This document shows positions 20,733 through 29,184 of a stretch of 35,402 nt of DNA, piece after piece (position 1 is the stretch's first letter; each line of letters opens with the position of its first letter). This DNA comes from Acidimicrobiia bacterium (GTDB taxonomy: Bacteria; Actinomycetota; Acidimicrobiia; Spongiisociales; Spongiisociaceae): the NCBI GenBank assembly GCA_009841105.1, contig VXMM01000027.1, positions 1 through 35,402 on the forward strand, written 5' to 3'. The position numbers were made by a program, and so were the translations under genes. The notes under the pieces are model-generated. The model was not told where the DNA came from. It ran no database searches and saw only the letters and a list, made by a program, of their open reading frames with translations.

Positions 20733-22003
20733 GCCAGGAGTACGGCTTCGACACCCGTTCCATCCATGCCGGCCAGCGGCCTGATCCCGAGACGGGCGCG
20801 CGGGCCATGCCCATCTACCAGACCACCTCCTACGTGTTCGAGGATCCCCAGCAGGCCGCCGACCTGTTCGCCCTCCAGAGCTTCGGCAACATCTACACGC
20901 GGATCGGGAACCCCACCAACGCGGCCTTTGAGGAGCGCATGGCCTCGCTGGAGGGCGGCCTCGGCGGCCTGGCCACCGCCTCCGGTATGGCGGCACAGCT
21001 CGTTGCGGTACTCACCCTCTGCGAGGCTGGTGACCACATCATCGCCAACCGGTCGCTCTACGGCGGGACGTTCACCCAGTTCGACGTGACCCTCCGCCGG
21101 ATGGGCATCGAGACGACCTTTGTGAACACCAACGACTTCGATGCCATCGAGAGTGCCATCACCGACCGGACCCGGCTCGTCTACGGCGAGACCATCGGCA
21201 ACCCGGCGGGTGATGTGCTCGACCTGGAGCCGATGTCCGAGTTGTGCCGTTCCTACGGCCTGCCCCTGGTGGTGGACAACACCTTCGCGAGCCCGGCGCT
21301 GTGCCGACCGATCGAGTACGGCACCGATGTGGTGGTGCACTCGGCCACCAAGTTCATCGGCGGGCACGGCACCTCCATCGCCGGCGTGATCGTGGAGAGC
21401 GGGGTGTTCCCGTGGGACAACGGACGGTTCCCCGCCATCGTCGAGCCGTCACCCGCCTATCACGACCTCACCTTCTGGGCGAACTTCCGGGAGTACGCCT
21501 ACCTGATGAAGGCCCGCATGGAGTTGATGCGGGATGTGGGCGCGGTCCTGTCGCCCTTCAACTCGTTCCTGCTGCTGCAGGGTCTGGAGACGCTGTCGCT
21601 ACGGATGGAACGCCATGTGGCCAACACCCAGGCGGTGGCCGAGTTCCTGGAGGCGGACAGCCGGGTGTCGTGGGTGTCCTATGCCGGGCTGCCCTCCCAC
21701 CCCTCCCACGACCTGGCGCGCAAGTACGTGCCGGCCGGGCCGGGAGCGGTGTTCACCTTCGGCATAGCCGGGGGCTACGAGGCGGGCGTTTCGTTCATCA
21801 AGCGGGTGGAGCTGGCCAGCCATCTCGCCAACGTGGGCGATGCCAAGACGCTCGTGATCCACCCTGCCAGCACCACCCACCAGCAGCTTCCGCCCGAGGA
21901 GCGAGCAGCAGGCGGGGTGGGCGATGACATGATCCGGATCTCGATCGGTCTCGAGAACATAGAGGACATTCTCTGGGACCTCGACCAGGCATTGGGGAGC
22001 TGA
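20729..22003 (+). CDS. metY: O-acetylhomoserine sulfhydrylase (PLP-dependent)
   Basis: 424 residues from ATG 20729, with GGAGG about 10 bp upstream, overlapping metX by 4 bp. This is a Cys/Met-metabolism PLP enzyme: FDTRSIHAGQRPDPETGARAMPIYQTTSYVF at the N-terminus, YTRIGNPTNAAFEERMASLEGG, the PLP-facing VVDNTFASP, and the Schiff-base lysine K208 in HSATKFIGGHGTS. The length and the HAGQ...FEDPQQAADLF block match the O-acetylhomoserine (thiol)-lyase subgroup rather than cystathionine gamma-synthase, which is nearer 380 residues. It converts O-acetylhomoserine plus sulfide to homocysteine, directly using the metX product. Confidence 0.93.
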   Translation: MSQEYGFDTRSIHAGQRPDPETGARAMPIYQTTSYVFEDPQQAADLFALQSFGNIYTRIGNPTNAAFEERMASLEGGLGGLATASGMAAQLVAVLTLCEAGDHIIANRSLYGGTFTQFDVTLRRMGIETTFVNTNDFDAIESAITDRTRLVYGETIGNPAGDVLDLEPMSELCRSYGLPLVVDNTFASPALCRPIEYGTDVVVHSATKFIGGHGTSIAGVIVESGVFPWDNGRFPAIVEPSPAYHDLTFWANFREYAYLMKARMELMRDVGAVLSPFNSFLLLQGLETLSLRMERHVANTQAVAEFLEADSRVSWVSYAGLPSHPSHDLARKYVPAGPGAVFTFGIAGGYEAGVSFIKRVELASHLANVGDAKTLVIHPASTTHQQLPPEERAAGGVGDDMIRISIGLENIEDILWDLDQALGS

Positions 22004-22006
22004 ACC

Positions 22007-22486
22007 ATGACCGAGGTACTGGAAGCCGACGCTCGCACCCGGCTGCGGATCATTCGCGAGGCGAAATCGGTGGCCCTGGTGGGCGTGTCGGGAAACGAGC
22101 TCCGGGCGTCCAACTTCGTTGCGACCTACCTGGTCCGCACCCACCTGCGGGTCTATCCCGTCAACCCGGCCTACGACGAGGTGCTGGGACTGAAGTGCTA
22201 CGACTCGCTGGCGGAGCTACCGGAGGTTCCCGACATCGTCGACATCTTCCGCCATCCTGACTACATCCCGACGGTGGTGGACGAGGCGATCGCCGTAGGC
22301 GCCAAGGTGGTGTGGTTCCAGCTCGGCCTTCGCCATAACGGGGCGGCCCGGACCGCGATGGACGCCGGTCTCGAGGTGGTCCAGGACCGGTGCCTCAAGA
22401 TCGAGCATGCCCGTTTCTCGGGCCGTCTGAACCTGGCCGGCTTCGACACCGGCGTCATCTCCAGCAAGCGCCTCCGCGACATCTAG
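22007..22486 (+). CDS. CoA-binding (Rossmann) domain protein
   Basis: 159 residues, starting 3 bp after the metY stop. A single CoA_binding_2-type Rossmann domain: the glycine-rich SVALVGVSGNELRASNFVATYL (residues 21-42), VYPVNPAYDEVLGLKCYDSLAELP, then VDIFRHPDYIPTVVDEAIAVGAKVVWFQLGL and the VVQDRCLKIEH block near the C-terminus. The fold is that of the succinyl-CoA synthetase alpha N-terminal domain, but it lacks the ligase part. Members are often found beside metY/metX genes, and the tight spacing says it is part of this methionine operon. Its biochemical role is unknown; binding CoA or acyl-CoA released or used by MetX is a reasonable guess. Confidence 0.85.
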   Translation: MTEVLEADARTRLRIIREAKSVALVGVSGNELRASNFVATYLVRTHLRVYPVNPAYDEVLGLKCYDSLAELPEVPDIVDIFRHPDYIPTVVDEAIAVGAKVVWFQLGLRHNGAARTAMDAGLEVVQDRCLKIEHARFSGRLNLAGFDTGVISSKRLRDI

Positions 22487-22489
22487 CCG

Positions 22490-22523
22490 ACCGTGGTCCG
22501 CCGCGCCACAGACCGACCACGGT
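22490..22523. terminator. Hairpin after the metXY operon
   Basis: ACCGTGGTC (22490-22498) and GACCACGGT (22515-22523) form a perfect 9-bp stem with a 16-nt loop, starting 3 bp after the CoA-binding gene stop. There is no U-tract. It lies between convergent operons and might act on either, or be the end of a decayed repeat (see findings). Confidence 0.35.
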
Positions 22524-22570
22524 GGTCTGCGTGTTCTGGGCGGCCATCGACGCCTCTGGTTGCAAATTCG

Positions 22571-22592
22571 CTGACCGCTGACCGCTGACCGG
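22571..22592. repeat. Short heptamer array, CTGACCG x 3
   Basis: CTGACCGCTGACCGCTGACC followed by GG: three units of the CTGACC-type heptamer, the same family as the array after rplL. It lies in the 206-bp convergent gap between the CoA-binding gene and the ABC operon. Confidence 0.75.
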
Positions 22593-22692
22593 TTCCGTCG
22601 GTCCGCTCGGCGTCTGCCGGCACGGTCTGCCGACATGGGACGCGGAGAGGAACGGATTGGAACTGAAGCCCAACGTCCGACCGCGCTGGGGT

Positions 22693-24471
22693 TCAGGTGT
22701 TTCGGGTGGCGAGTAGGCGGGCGAGTTCGCCGTTCCCCTTCTCGAGCTCGTGTGGGGGGCCGACTTCGACCACATGTCCGTCGGCGAGGACGACGGCGAG
22801 GTCGGCTCGGCGGATAGTGGACGGTCGATGGGCGATGACCAGCGTGGTGCGTTGGCCGGCGACCCGTGCCAGTGCGTCTTCGAATGCTCGCTCGGATTCG
22901 GCATCGAGGTTGGACACTGCTTCGTCGAGGACGAGGATCGGTCGATCGGCGAGCAGGGCCCGGGCGATGGCGAGGCGTTGGCGTTGTCCGGCCGACACGC
23001 CCGAGCCGCGTTCGCCGAGGCGGGTCTGGTCGCCGTCAGGCATGGCATCGACGAATTCGTCGGCTTGTGCGGTCTCGATGGCGTCTCGTATGGCGGTGTC
23101 GGAGGCGTAGGGACGGGCGAGGGCGACATTGTCGCGAACCGTCCAGCCGAACAGGTGGGCGTCCTGGGGGACATGGGCCATCAGGGCGCGCAGATCGTCC
23201 TGGCCCAGGTCGCGAATGTCAACGTCGCCGATGGTGATGCGGCCTCCCTGGGGGTCCCAGTAGCGGAGCAGCAGGTAGGTACATGTGGTCTTACCCGCGC
23301 CGGACGCTCCGACGAGCGCGACGGTCGAACCGATCGGCACCGTGAAGGACAACTGATCGAGCACGGTCGGGAGCGTTTCGTCGGCCGGGTAGGCAAAGCT
23401 GACGTCCTCGAAACGGATGGTCACGTCCTGCGGGGGCGGCACCGGTTCTTTGGTGTCGAGAACGGGGGGTTGCTCGTCGAGCAGTACACGGACCCTTACG
23501 GCTGCCGCGGTGATCCGCCCGAGTTCCTGTCCCAAACGGGAGATGGCGATGACGGGTACGAATGCCCCCATAGCGAGTACGACGGCGGGGAGCAGCAGGG
23601 CGGCATCGAGTCGGCCGCCCTCGACCAGGCTGGCGCTGACGAGCAGGGTGGCCACGGTGCCGAGGGACAGGAAGACGTCAGTTGCGGCCTGTTCGAGCCC
23701 GGCCCGTCGGCCGTGGGACGCGGTCGCCTGGGCGAGCTTGTGCTGGCGCGTCTTGAGGCGATCCAGCAGCCATGACCCGGCCCCGAAGCTGGCGATCTCG
23801 CGGACGCCCTGGGCTGCGTCGACCACGTCGGCTGAGAGGTCTGCGGCGCCGGTTCGGATCCGGGCTCCGTCGTCGAGCGCCCGTCCGGCGAGCCACGCGG
23901 GTACCGATGCGAGCAGGAGGAGGAACGGCAGCAGCGTCAGGGCCAGGAGGGGGTGGAACACCGCGAGGGTGATGAGGGTGGCGCCGGGGACGATGACGGC
24001 GACCACAGCCGGCGGGAGGAAATGCGACGTGAACAGTTCGAGCAGTTCGACGTCGGCCATGGCCGTGGAGGTCGTATCTCCTGAACGGCGTCGTACCGAG
24101 AACGCCGGCGAGAGCCTCCGGATTTGCTCGTAGAGGCGAACTCGGAGGTCGGCCAGCAGCCGGTAGGACGCGACGTGGGTCCAGTAGTTATGCAACCCGG
24201 CAGCGACGACGACCGGCACGGTGACGACGAGGGCGACGATGGCCCATGTCTCCAGCCGGTCCTGTTCCTCGCCGGCCAGGGCAAGGGCGAGCAGGTACGA
24301 GGCGGCGCCGGCGCCGAGCAGCGCCAGGCCGCGGGCCACCACGTCTGCGGCCACGGCTCCAACGAGGAGCTTGCGGTCCGTGGTCGCCAGCTCGCGGGCC
24401 AGGACGGCCAGCGATCGCGCTCCCATTCTGAGCTTGCTGGTACTGAGGTCGGTGGAGCGGGGCTGGTTCAT
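22693..24471 (-). CDS. ABC transporter, fused membrane and ATPase domains (second subunit of pair)
   Basis: 592 residues. Residues about 30-330 form a type-I exporter membrane domain with several hydrophobic helices (for example VVARGLALLGAGAASYLLALALA and AIVALVVTVPVVVAAGLH). The nucleotide-binding domain has Walker A GASGAGKT (388-395), a Q-loop near Q436, signature VSAGQRQR (492-499) in place of LSGGQ, Walker B ILVLDEA (512-518) and switch H548. The altered signature suggests an asymmetric heterodimer with the upstream gene, whose signature is canonical. The ATG overlaps the upstream gene's TGA by the ATGA arrangement. The substrate is not shown by sequence. The operator upstream of the pair hints at a metal-related substrate such as a siderophore. 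Confidence 0.88.
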   Translation of the reverse strand: MNQPRSTDLSTSKLRMGARSLAVLARELATTDRKLLVGAVAADVVARGLALLGAGAASYLLALALAGEEQDRLETWAIVALVVTVPVVVAAGLHNYWTHVASYRLLADLRVRLYEQIRRLSPAFSVRRRSGDTTSTAMADVELLELFTSHFLPPAVVAVIVPGATLITLAVFHPLLALTLLPFLLLLASVPAWLAGRALDDGARIRTGAADLSADVVDAAQGVREIASFGAGSWLLDRLKTRQHKLAQATASHGRRAGLEQAATDVFLSLGTVATLLVSASLVEGGRLDAALLLPAVVLAMGAFVPVIAISRLGQELGRITAAAVRVRVLLDEQPPVLDTKEPVPPPQDVTIRFEDVSFAYPADETLPTVLDQLSFTVPIGSTVALVGASGAGKTTCTYLLLRYWDPQGGRITIGDVDIRDLGQDDLRALMAHVPQDAHLFGWTVRDNVALARPYASDTAIRDAIETAQADEFVDAMPDGDQTRLGERGSGVSAGQRQRLAIARALLADRPILVLDEAVSNLDAESERAFEDALARVAGQRTTLVIAHRPSTIRRADLAVVLADGHVVEVGPPHELEKGNGELARLLATRNT

Positions 24472-26237
24472 CGCTGTTCCTGGGCGGCGATGAGGCGTTG
24501 GTACGGCCCGCCGGCTCGTGCCAACGTGGCGTTGGTGCCCTCCTCGATGACCCGGCCGGCGTCGAGGACGAGCACGCGGTCGGCGTTGGCGACGGTGGAG
24601 AGCCGGTGGGCGATCACCAGGGTGGTCCTGGTCCGCGTGATCTCCGCCAGCGATGCGACGATGGCCTGCTCGTTGGCGACATCCACGCTCGAGGTCGCCT
24701 CGTCGAGGATGAGGATCGGGGCGTTCTTGAGCAGGGCACGGGCGAGCGCAAGGCGTTGGCGCTCGCCGCCGGAGAGCCGGGTGCCCCGTTCCCCGACGAT
24801 CGTGGCCAGCCCGGCAGGTAGCCCGGCAACGAGGTCCCGTACGCTTGCGATCCGGAGAGCCTCGTGGAGCGCTCCGTCGTCGGCGTCGCGGCGGGCCATG
24901 CGGAGGTTGTCTCGCACGGTCCCGTGGAACAGGTACGTGTCCTGGGCGACGACGGCGCAGTGCGCACGTACCTCGTCGGGTGCCATGGTCCGGGTGTCGA
25001 GGCCGTCGATCGAGATCGTCCCCGCTTCGGGGTCATAGAACCGCAGCAACAAGTTGACCAGGGTCGACTTGCCCGATCCGGAGCGACCGACGATGGCGAC
25101 GGTCTCCCCCGCCGAGACCCGGAACGAGATGTGGTCGAGGGCCGGGCGGTCACCGGTGCGGTATCGGAACGTGACGTCGGTGAACTCGATGGCAGGAGGA
25201 GTCCCGGCCGATCCCTTCTCTGTTTCCCGAGCTTCGACGGTGGAGATGGGTCGGCTTGACACCTCGGGCTCGGTGTCGAGCACGGCGAAGACCCGCCGAG
25301 CGGCGGGCATGCTGGTCATGGCGAAGTGGTAGGCCATCATCAGGTCCCAGACGGGGCGGAAGCACTCGCCGACGAGGAGCAGGATGATGAAGGCCTCCAC
25401 CGGTGTGGTCGATCCCGACGACACGCCGAACGCGGCGATGACCAGGCTGAGTGCGGTGCCGAGAGCGGTGAGAATGCCGAGGATGCCCCAGATGAACCCC
25501 CCGGTGGTGGCGAAGGCGATCGAGTCACGCCGCACGAAGTCGGCCCGCTCGGCCAGGTCGGCACCGACGCGGCGATCGGCATTGAACGCTCGGAGCACAC
25601 CCATGCCCTGATAGGCGTCGACGAACTCTGCAGCGAGGTTGCGGTAGCGATCGTCGACTTTGATGAGGCGCTGCTTGAGGCGAGCCATGTGCCAGCGCGG
25701 TAACACGATCGAGGCCACGATCACGACGACGAGGGTGCCCGCCACCCGCCAGTCGATCGCGGCGACCACGGCGATCGCCCCGATGGCTGCGACGCCGGCG
25801 ACCAGCGCCTGGGCCAGGAACTGGCGGTAGTAGTCGTCGAGGCGTTGGATCCCCTCGACCAGGGTGGCATCGAGTTCCCCGGATCGATGTCGGCTGGTCC
25901 AGGCCGGGCCCAGCTCGAGCAGGTGTGCCAGCACCCGCCGTCGCAGTGAGCCGGTGACACGCACCGAGGCCTCCGCCGCGGCGCTGGCCCGCCACACCAT
26001 GGCAACCGCCCGCACCGCGATGAGCCCCACGACGGCGGCGACCAAGGCGATTACAGCGTTGACGCCGTCACCCTCGAAGGCTCGGCGCACGGCCAACGCC
26101 GTGAGCACGCCCTGACCGAGGTAGGTGCCGCTCACGACCAGTCCCGCGACGACGATGCGGGCCAACGCTCGCCATTCCGACGCGGCGAGCGCCACCAACC
26201 GGCGATGCACGCGGCTGGATTTATCGGATCGGCTCAC
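24468..26237 (-). CDS. ABC transporter, fused membrane and ATPase domains (first subunit of pair)
   Basis: 589 residues from a GTG start with a G-rich SD-like stretch. The membrane domain (about 20-320) has six likely helices, including IVVAGLVVSGTYLGQGVLTALAV, AVIALVAAVVGLIAVRAVAMV and ALVAGVAAIGAIAVVAAI. The ATPase domain has Walker A GRSGSGKST (384-392), Q432, signature LSGGERQR (488-495), Walker B ILILDEA (508-514) and H544. It is translationally coupled to the second ABC gene; the two halves would make one exporter-fold heterodimer in the inner membrane. A Fur-like box lies about 91 bp upstream. IrtAB of mycobacteria and YbtPQ are iron-regulated siderophore importers built on this fold, so such a role is possible but unproven. 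A drug or lipid exporter is the alternative. Confidence 0.88.
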   Translation of the reverse strand: MSRSDKSSRVHRRLVALAASEWRALARIVVAGLVVSGTYLGQGVLTALAVRRAFEGDGVNAVIALVAAVVGLIAVRAVAMVWRASAAAEASVRVTGSLRRRVLAHLLELGPAWTSRHRSGELDATLVEGIQRLDDYYRQFLAQALVAGVAAIGAIAVVAAIDWRVAGTLVVVIVASIVLPRWHMARLKQRLIKVDDRYRNLAAEFVDAYQGMGVLRAFNADRRVGADLAERADFVRRDSIAFATTGGFIWGILGILTALGTALSLVIAAFGVSSGSTTPVEAFIILLLVGECFRPVWDLMMAYHFAMTSMPAARRVFAVLDTEPEVSSRPISTVEARETEKGSAGTPPAIEFTDVTFRYRTGDRPALDHISFRVSAGETVAIVGRSGSGKSTLVNLLLRFYDPEAGTISIDGLDTRTMAPDEVRAHCAVVAQDTYLFHGTVRDNLRMARRDADDGALHEALRIASVRDLVAGLPAGLATIVGERGTRLSGGERQRLALARALLKNAPILILDEATSSVDVANEQAIVASLAEITRTRTTLVIAHRLSTVANADRVLVLDAGRVIEEGTNATLARAGGPYQRLIAAQEQR

Positions 26238-26327
26238 GACCCCCGCCTTTCATTGATGCTGACCCGGCCTCGCTGGACATTTCGGAGGGCGATCAGCCGG
26301 CGTCGGGGTCCTCGTTGATCCCTCCTG

Positions 26328-26348
26328 TAATGAGAATCATTCTTATTA
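26328..26348. promoter_or_regulatory. Fur-family operator-like palindrome
   Basis: Arms TAATGAGAAT and ATTCTTATTA flank a central C and match as inverted repeats at 9 of 10 positions. The A/T-rich TGAnAAT-n-ATTnTTA pattern is that of Fur/Zur-type boxes. It lies about 91 bp before the ABC operon start and at the predicted +1, ideal for repression. It is 325 bp from dnaK. Which metal is sensed is not decided by the sequence. Confidence 0.65.
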
Positions 26349-26354
26349 TGCCCG

Positions 26355-26382
26355 ATACTACCGATGACGGGCAGAAGTTCAA
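26355..26382 (-). promoter_or_regulatory. Putative promoter of the ABC transporter operon
   Basis: On the minus strand, TTGAAC (26382-26377), a 16-bp spacer and TAGTAT (26360-26355). The expected start falls inside the adjacent Fur-like box. Confidence 0.45.
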
Positions 26383-26570
26383 CTCTTGACGACGGAACCG
26401 CTCATGCGAGCGCCGTTCCCGGCGAGACCAGCCTCGGAACACCGGCCACCGGAGTGGCAAGTGGTCGGTTGCCAGCAGCCAGTGAGCGCCCCGGAAGTAA
26501 CGGGTGCCGCTAGGCCCTTGGGCCTGGTGGGTTGCTCTTATTCGTCCCTGGGTTACACCATTCACTGACG

Positions 26571-26584
26571 CTGACCGCTGACCG
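26571..26584. repeat. CTGACCG heptamer doublet upstream of dnaK
   Basis: CTGACCGCTGACCG, preceded by CACTGACG: a third occurrence of the CTGACC-type heptamer family, ending 14-15 bp before the TATGAT that could be the dnaK -10. Confidence 0.6.
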
Positions 26585-26602
26585 GGATTCGCGGGAATAT
26601 GA

Positions 26603-26628
26603 TAAGGTATGACTTAGGTTATACCTAA
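26603..26628. promoter_or_regulatory. Candidate dnaK-operon operator (TAAGGT/TTAGGT/ACCTAA half-sites)
   Basis: TTAGGT-TAT-ACCTAA (26614-26628) is a dyad with perfect 6-bp arms. An extra half-site TAAGGTAT (26603-26610) also pairs with ATACCTAA at 7 of 8 positions. It overlaps or follows a possible -10 (TATGAT, 26598-26603). It is not the HAIR box (CTTGAGT-N7-ACTCAAG) known for HspR. The regulator could be the HspR of this operon with a diverged site, or a DtxR/IdeR-like protein, whose site also begins TTAGGT. Confidence 0.45.
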
Positions 26629-26673
26629 AGAACACACTGAGAAGTTTACAAAACGTACGGAAAGGGAGAACGC

Positions 26674-28506
26674 ATGGCTAAGGCCGTCGGAATCGATCTG
26701 GGCACCACCAACAGCGTGATTGCGGTGCTCGAAGGCGGCGAACCGACCGTGGTCGCCAATGCCGAGGGGGCTCGCACGACCCCGTCGGTGGTGGCTTTCA
26801 AGGACGGTGAGGTCCTGATCGGTGAGGTCGCCAAGCGGCAGGCCATCACCAATCCCGATCACACCGTCAGGTCTGTCAAGCGCCACATGGGAACCGACTG
26901 GTCCATCGACGCCGATGGAAGGTCCTACACGGCTCAGGAAGTGTCCGCCCGGATCCTCATGAAGCTCAAGAGGGATGCCGAGGCATACCTGGGATCTCCT
27001 ATCACCTCCGCCGTGGTCACGGTGCCCGCCTACTTCAATGATGCGCAGCGGCAGGCCACGAAAGAGGCGGGGCAGATCGCCGGCCTGGAGGTGTTGCGGA
27101 TCGTCAACGAGCCCACCGCGGCCGCCCTGGCGTACGGCCTAGACAAGGAGGAGTCGGATCAGACCATCCTGGTCTTCGATCTCGGGGGAGGAACCTTCGA
27201 CGTGTCGGTGCTGGAGATCGGCGAAGGCGTGTTCGAGGTGAAGTCGACCAGCGGCGACACCCAACTGGGTGGGGACGACTGGGACCAGGCGATCATCGAT
27301 TGGCTGGTAAAGGGCTTCAAGAACGAGAACGGTGTCGACCTGGGCACCGACAAGATGGCCGTGCAGCGGCTCAAGGAAGCGGCGGAGAAGGCCAAGATCG
27401 AACTGTCGACCGTGCCCGAGACCGACCTCAACCTCCCGTTCATCACCGCCACTTCTGAAGGACCGTTGCATCTCCAGCAGAAGCTGACCCGCTCCGAGTT
27501 CGAGAAGCTTACCGATCGCCTGGTGGCCCGGACCGAGGGCCCGTTCAAGAGGGCGGTGGCTGACGCCGGGGTGGCGGCCGACGAGATCGACCACGTGGTG
27601 CTGGTGGGCGGTTCCACCCGGATGCCTGCCATCCAGGACCTGGTTACCCGATTGACCGGCAAGACCCCCCATCGTGGGGTCAACCCGGACGAGGTGGTGG
27701 CGGCCGGGGCCGCACTCCAGGCCGGCGTGCTGACAGGTGACGTGAAGGACATCCTGCTGCTGGACGTGACGCCCCTGACGCTCGGTATCGAGACCAAGGG
27801 GAGCGTGATGACCAAGATGATCGAGCGCAACACCACCATCCCCACCAAGCGCACGGAGATATTCACCACGGCGGATCACAACCAGCCGGAGGTCGAGATA
27901 CATGTGCTGCAGGGCGAGCGCCCTATGGCCGGCGACAACAAGAGCCTGGGCAAGTTCCGCCTGACCGGAATCCCGCCCGCCCCGATGGGTGTGCCCCAGA
28001 TCGAGGTGAGCTTCGACATCGATGCCAACGGGATCGTGTCGGTCAACGCCAAGGACCTGGGTACCGGCCGCCAGCAGGCCATGACCATCACCGGCGGGAC
28101 CGCCCTGTCCCAGGACGAGATAGAGCGGATGGTGGAGGACGCGGAGCGTTACGCGGACGAGGACCGGGAGCGCCGGGACTTGGCGGATGCCCGTAACCGG
28201 GCTGATCAGGTTCTCAACCAGACCGACAAGCTGCTCGAGGACCACGGCGACAAACTTGATGACGATGAGCGGTCCGCCATCGACGAGGCGGTGGCTTCCC
28301 TGCGGTCGGTCATCGCGGACGAGGCGGCCTCGGCCGATGACATCCAGTCCGGCATCGATGCCCTCTTCCAGGCGTCCGCCGTGCTGGCCCAGAAGATGTA
28401 CGCATCGGAGGCGGAGGGGCAGGCGCCCACCGGCGAGGGCCAGGCGATGCCGGATGACGAGGACATCGTGGAGGCCGAGATCATCGACGAGGGGGAGGAC
28501 GGTTGA
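26674..28506 (+). CDS. dnaK: Molecular chaperone DnaK (Hsp70)
   Basis: 610 residues, typical actinobacterial length. The ATPase domain has [14 protein letters not shown] (5-18), [53 protein letters not shown] and [14 protein letters not shown]. The substrate-binding domain follows with [15 protein letters not shown] and [27 protein letters not shown]. The helical lid is charged and the tail is acidic ([11 protein letters not shown]). GGAAAGGGAG precedes the ATG. It folds nascent and stress-damaged proteins with DnaJ and GrpE, both encoded immediately downstream. Its stop codon overlaps the grpE start. Confidence 0.98.
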   Translation: MAKAVGIDLGTTNSVIAVLEGGEPTVVANAEGARTTPSVVAFKDGEVLIGEVAKRQAITNPDHTVRSVKRHMGTDWSIDADGRSYTAQEVSARILMKLKRDAEAYLGSPITSAVVTVPAYFNDAQRQATKEAGQIAGLEVLRIVNEPTAAALAYGLDKEESDQTILVFDLGGGTFDVSVLEIGEGVFEVKSTSGDTQLGGDDWDQAIIDWLVKGFKNENGVDLGTDKMAVQRLKEAAEKAKIELSTVPETDLNLPFITATSEGPLHLQQKLTRSEFEKLTDRLVARTEGPFKRAVADAGVAADEIDHVVLVGGSTRMPAIQDLVTRLTGKTPHRGVNPDEVVAAGAALQAGVLTGDVKDILLLDVTPLTLGIETKGSVMTKMIERNTTIPTKRTEIFTTADHNQPEVEIHVLQGERPMAGDNKSLGKFRLTGIPPAPMGVPQIEVSFDIDANGIVSVNAKDLGTGRQQAMTITGGTALSQDEIERMVEDAERYADEDRERRDLADARNRADQVLNQTDKLLEDHGDKLDDDERSAIDEAVASLRSVIADEAASADDIQSGIDALFQASAVLAQKMYASEAEGQAPTGEGQAMPDDEDIVEAEIIDEGEDG

Positions 28507-29165
28507 CCGGCTCCACCCGGCCGAGCGCTGATCCGTCCGGTCGCCCACAGGAAGAGGTGGCGCCGCCCGCCCCCGAAGTGGTGGTCGAGGCCATCCTCGA
28601 CGACGGCATGGATGACCACGTTGATCGCATGGAGCTTCCCGAGGATCCGGATGAGGCCATATCCTTGCTGATAGGCGAACTGCTGGCGGTCCGGGAGGCG
28701 GCCGGGCAGGCGGAGGACAGGTGGAAGCGGTCGGTTGCCGAGTTCGACAACTATCGCAAGCGCGCGGCACGGGTCCAGCAGGAGTCGGTTGCCCGCGCGT
28801 CGGAGCGGGTGATGCGCCAGCTCCTTCCCGTGCTCGACAGCCTCGACGCCGCACTGATCATCAAGTGCGCGGACGGGTCCGCGGACGGTGGCTTGCGCCA
28901 GGGGATGTCCAGCACGCGGGAGCTCTTGCTCTCCACGCTGGCCCGGGAAGGCCTCGAGCCGATCGAGGCCCTGGGCGCCGCGTTCGATCCAACCGTCCAT
29001 GAAGCAGCCCAGATGGCAGAGGGGAGCGGCACGATGGTGGTGACGGCTGAGCTCCGCCGTGGCTACCTGCTCAAGGGCAAGGTTGTCAGGCCTTCCCTGG
29101 TCGCGGTCGGATACGAGCCCGCCTTCCCCTCTGAAGCGGAAGCCGGGGAGGAGGGCCCGGCATGA
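28503..29165 (+). CDS. grpE: Nucleotide exchange factor GrpE
   Basis: 220 residues from a TTG start overlapping the dnaK stop (TTGA), with GGGGGAGGA 4-5 bp upstream. An unstructured, acidic N-terminal region of about 70 residues leads to the long dimerisation helix ([25 protein letters not shown]), then [14 protein letters not shown] and the C-terminal beta domain ([38 protein letters not shown]). GrpE releases ADP from DnaK and acts as a thermosensor. Position and overlap indicate translational coupling within the chaperone operon. Confidence 0.95.
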   Translation: MTGSTRPSADPSGRPQEEVAPPAPEVVVEAILDDGMDDHVDRMELPEDPDEAISLLIGELLAVREAAGQAEDRWKRSVAEFDNYRKRAARVQQESVARASERVMRQLLPVLDSLDAALIIKCADGSADGGLRQGMSSTRELLLSTLAREGLEPIEALGAAFDPTVHEAAQMAEGSGTMVVTAELRRGYLLKGKVVRPSLVAVGYEPAFPSEAEAGEEGPA

Positions 29166-29184
29166 TCCCGCCCGGGAGTCGTCC

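Larger units (their letters stand above)
26238..26673. other. Divergent intergenic region between the ABC operon and dnaK
   Basis: 436 bp with no convincing gene. It holds the Fur-like box and leftward promoter (26328-26382), a GC-rich unassigned stretch that includes the AGGCCC-TT-GGGCCT hairpin (26512-26525), two CTGACC heptamers (26571-26584), and the dnaK upstream dyad (26603-26628). An AGGAGG on the minus strand (26321-26326) has no obvious start codon after it. Confidence 0.55.

Noticed and set aside
26328-26348. Fur-like box as a regulator of dnaK
   Set aside because: It is 325 bp from dnaK but overlaps the predicted start of the leftward ABC operon, which is the simpler target.
26386-26568. 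60-residue plus-strand frame upstream of dnaK
   Set aside because: TTG start without an SD, no conserved features, and it overlaps the leftward promoter and the heptamer region.
27139-28854. 571-residue open frame on the minus strand across dnaK and grpE
   Set aside because: It is antisense to two unmistakable genes, has no recognisable domain, and long antisense frames are expected in GC-rich DNA.
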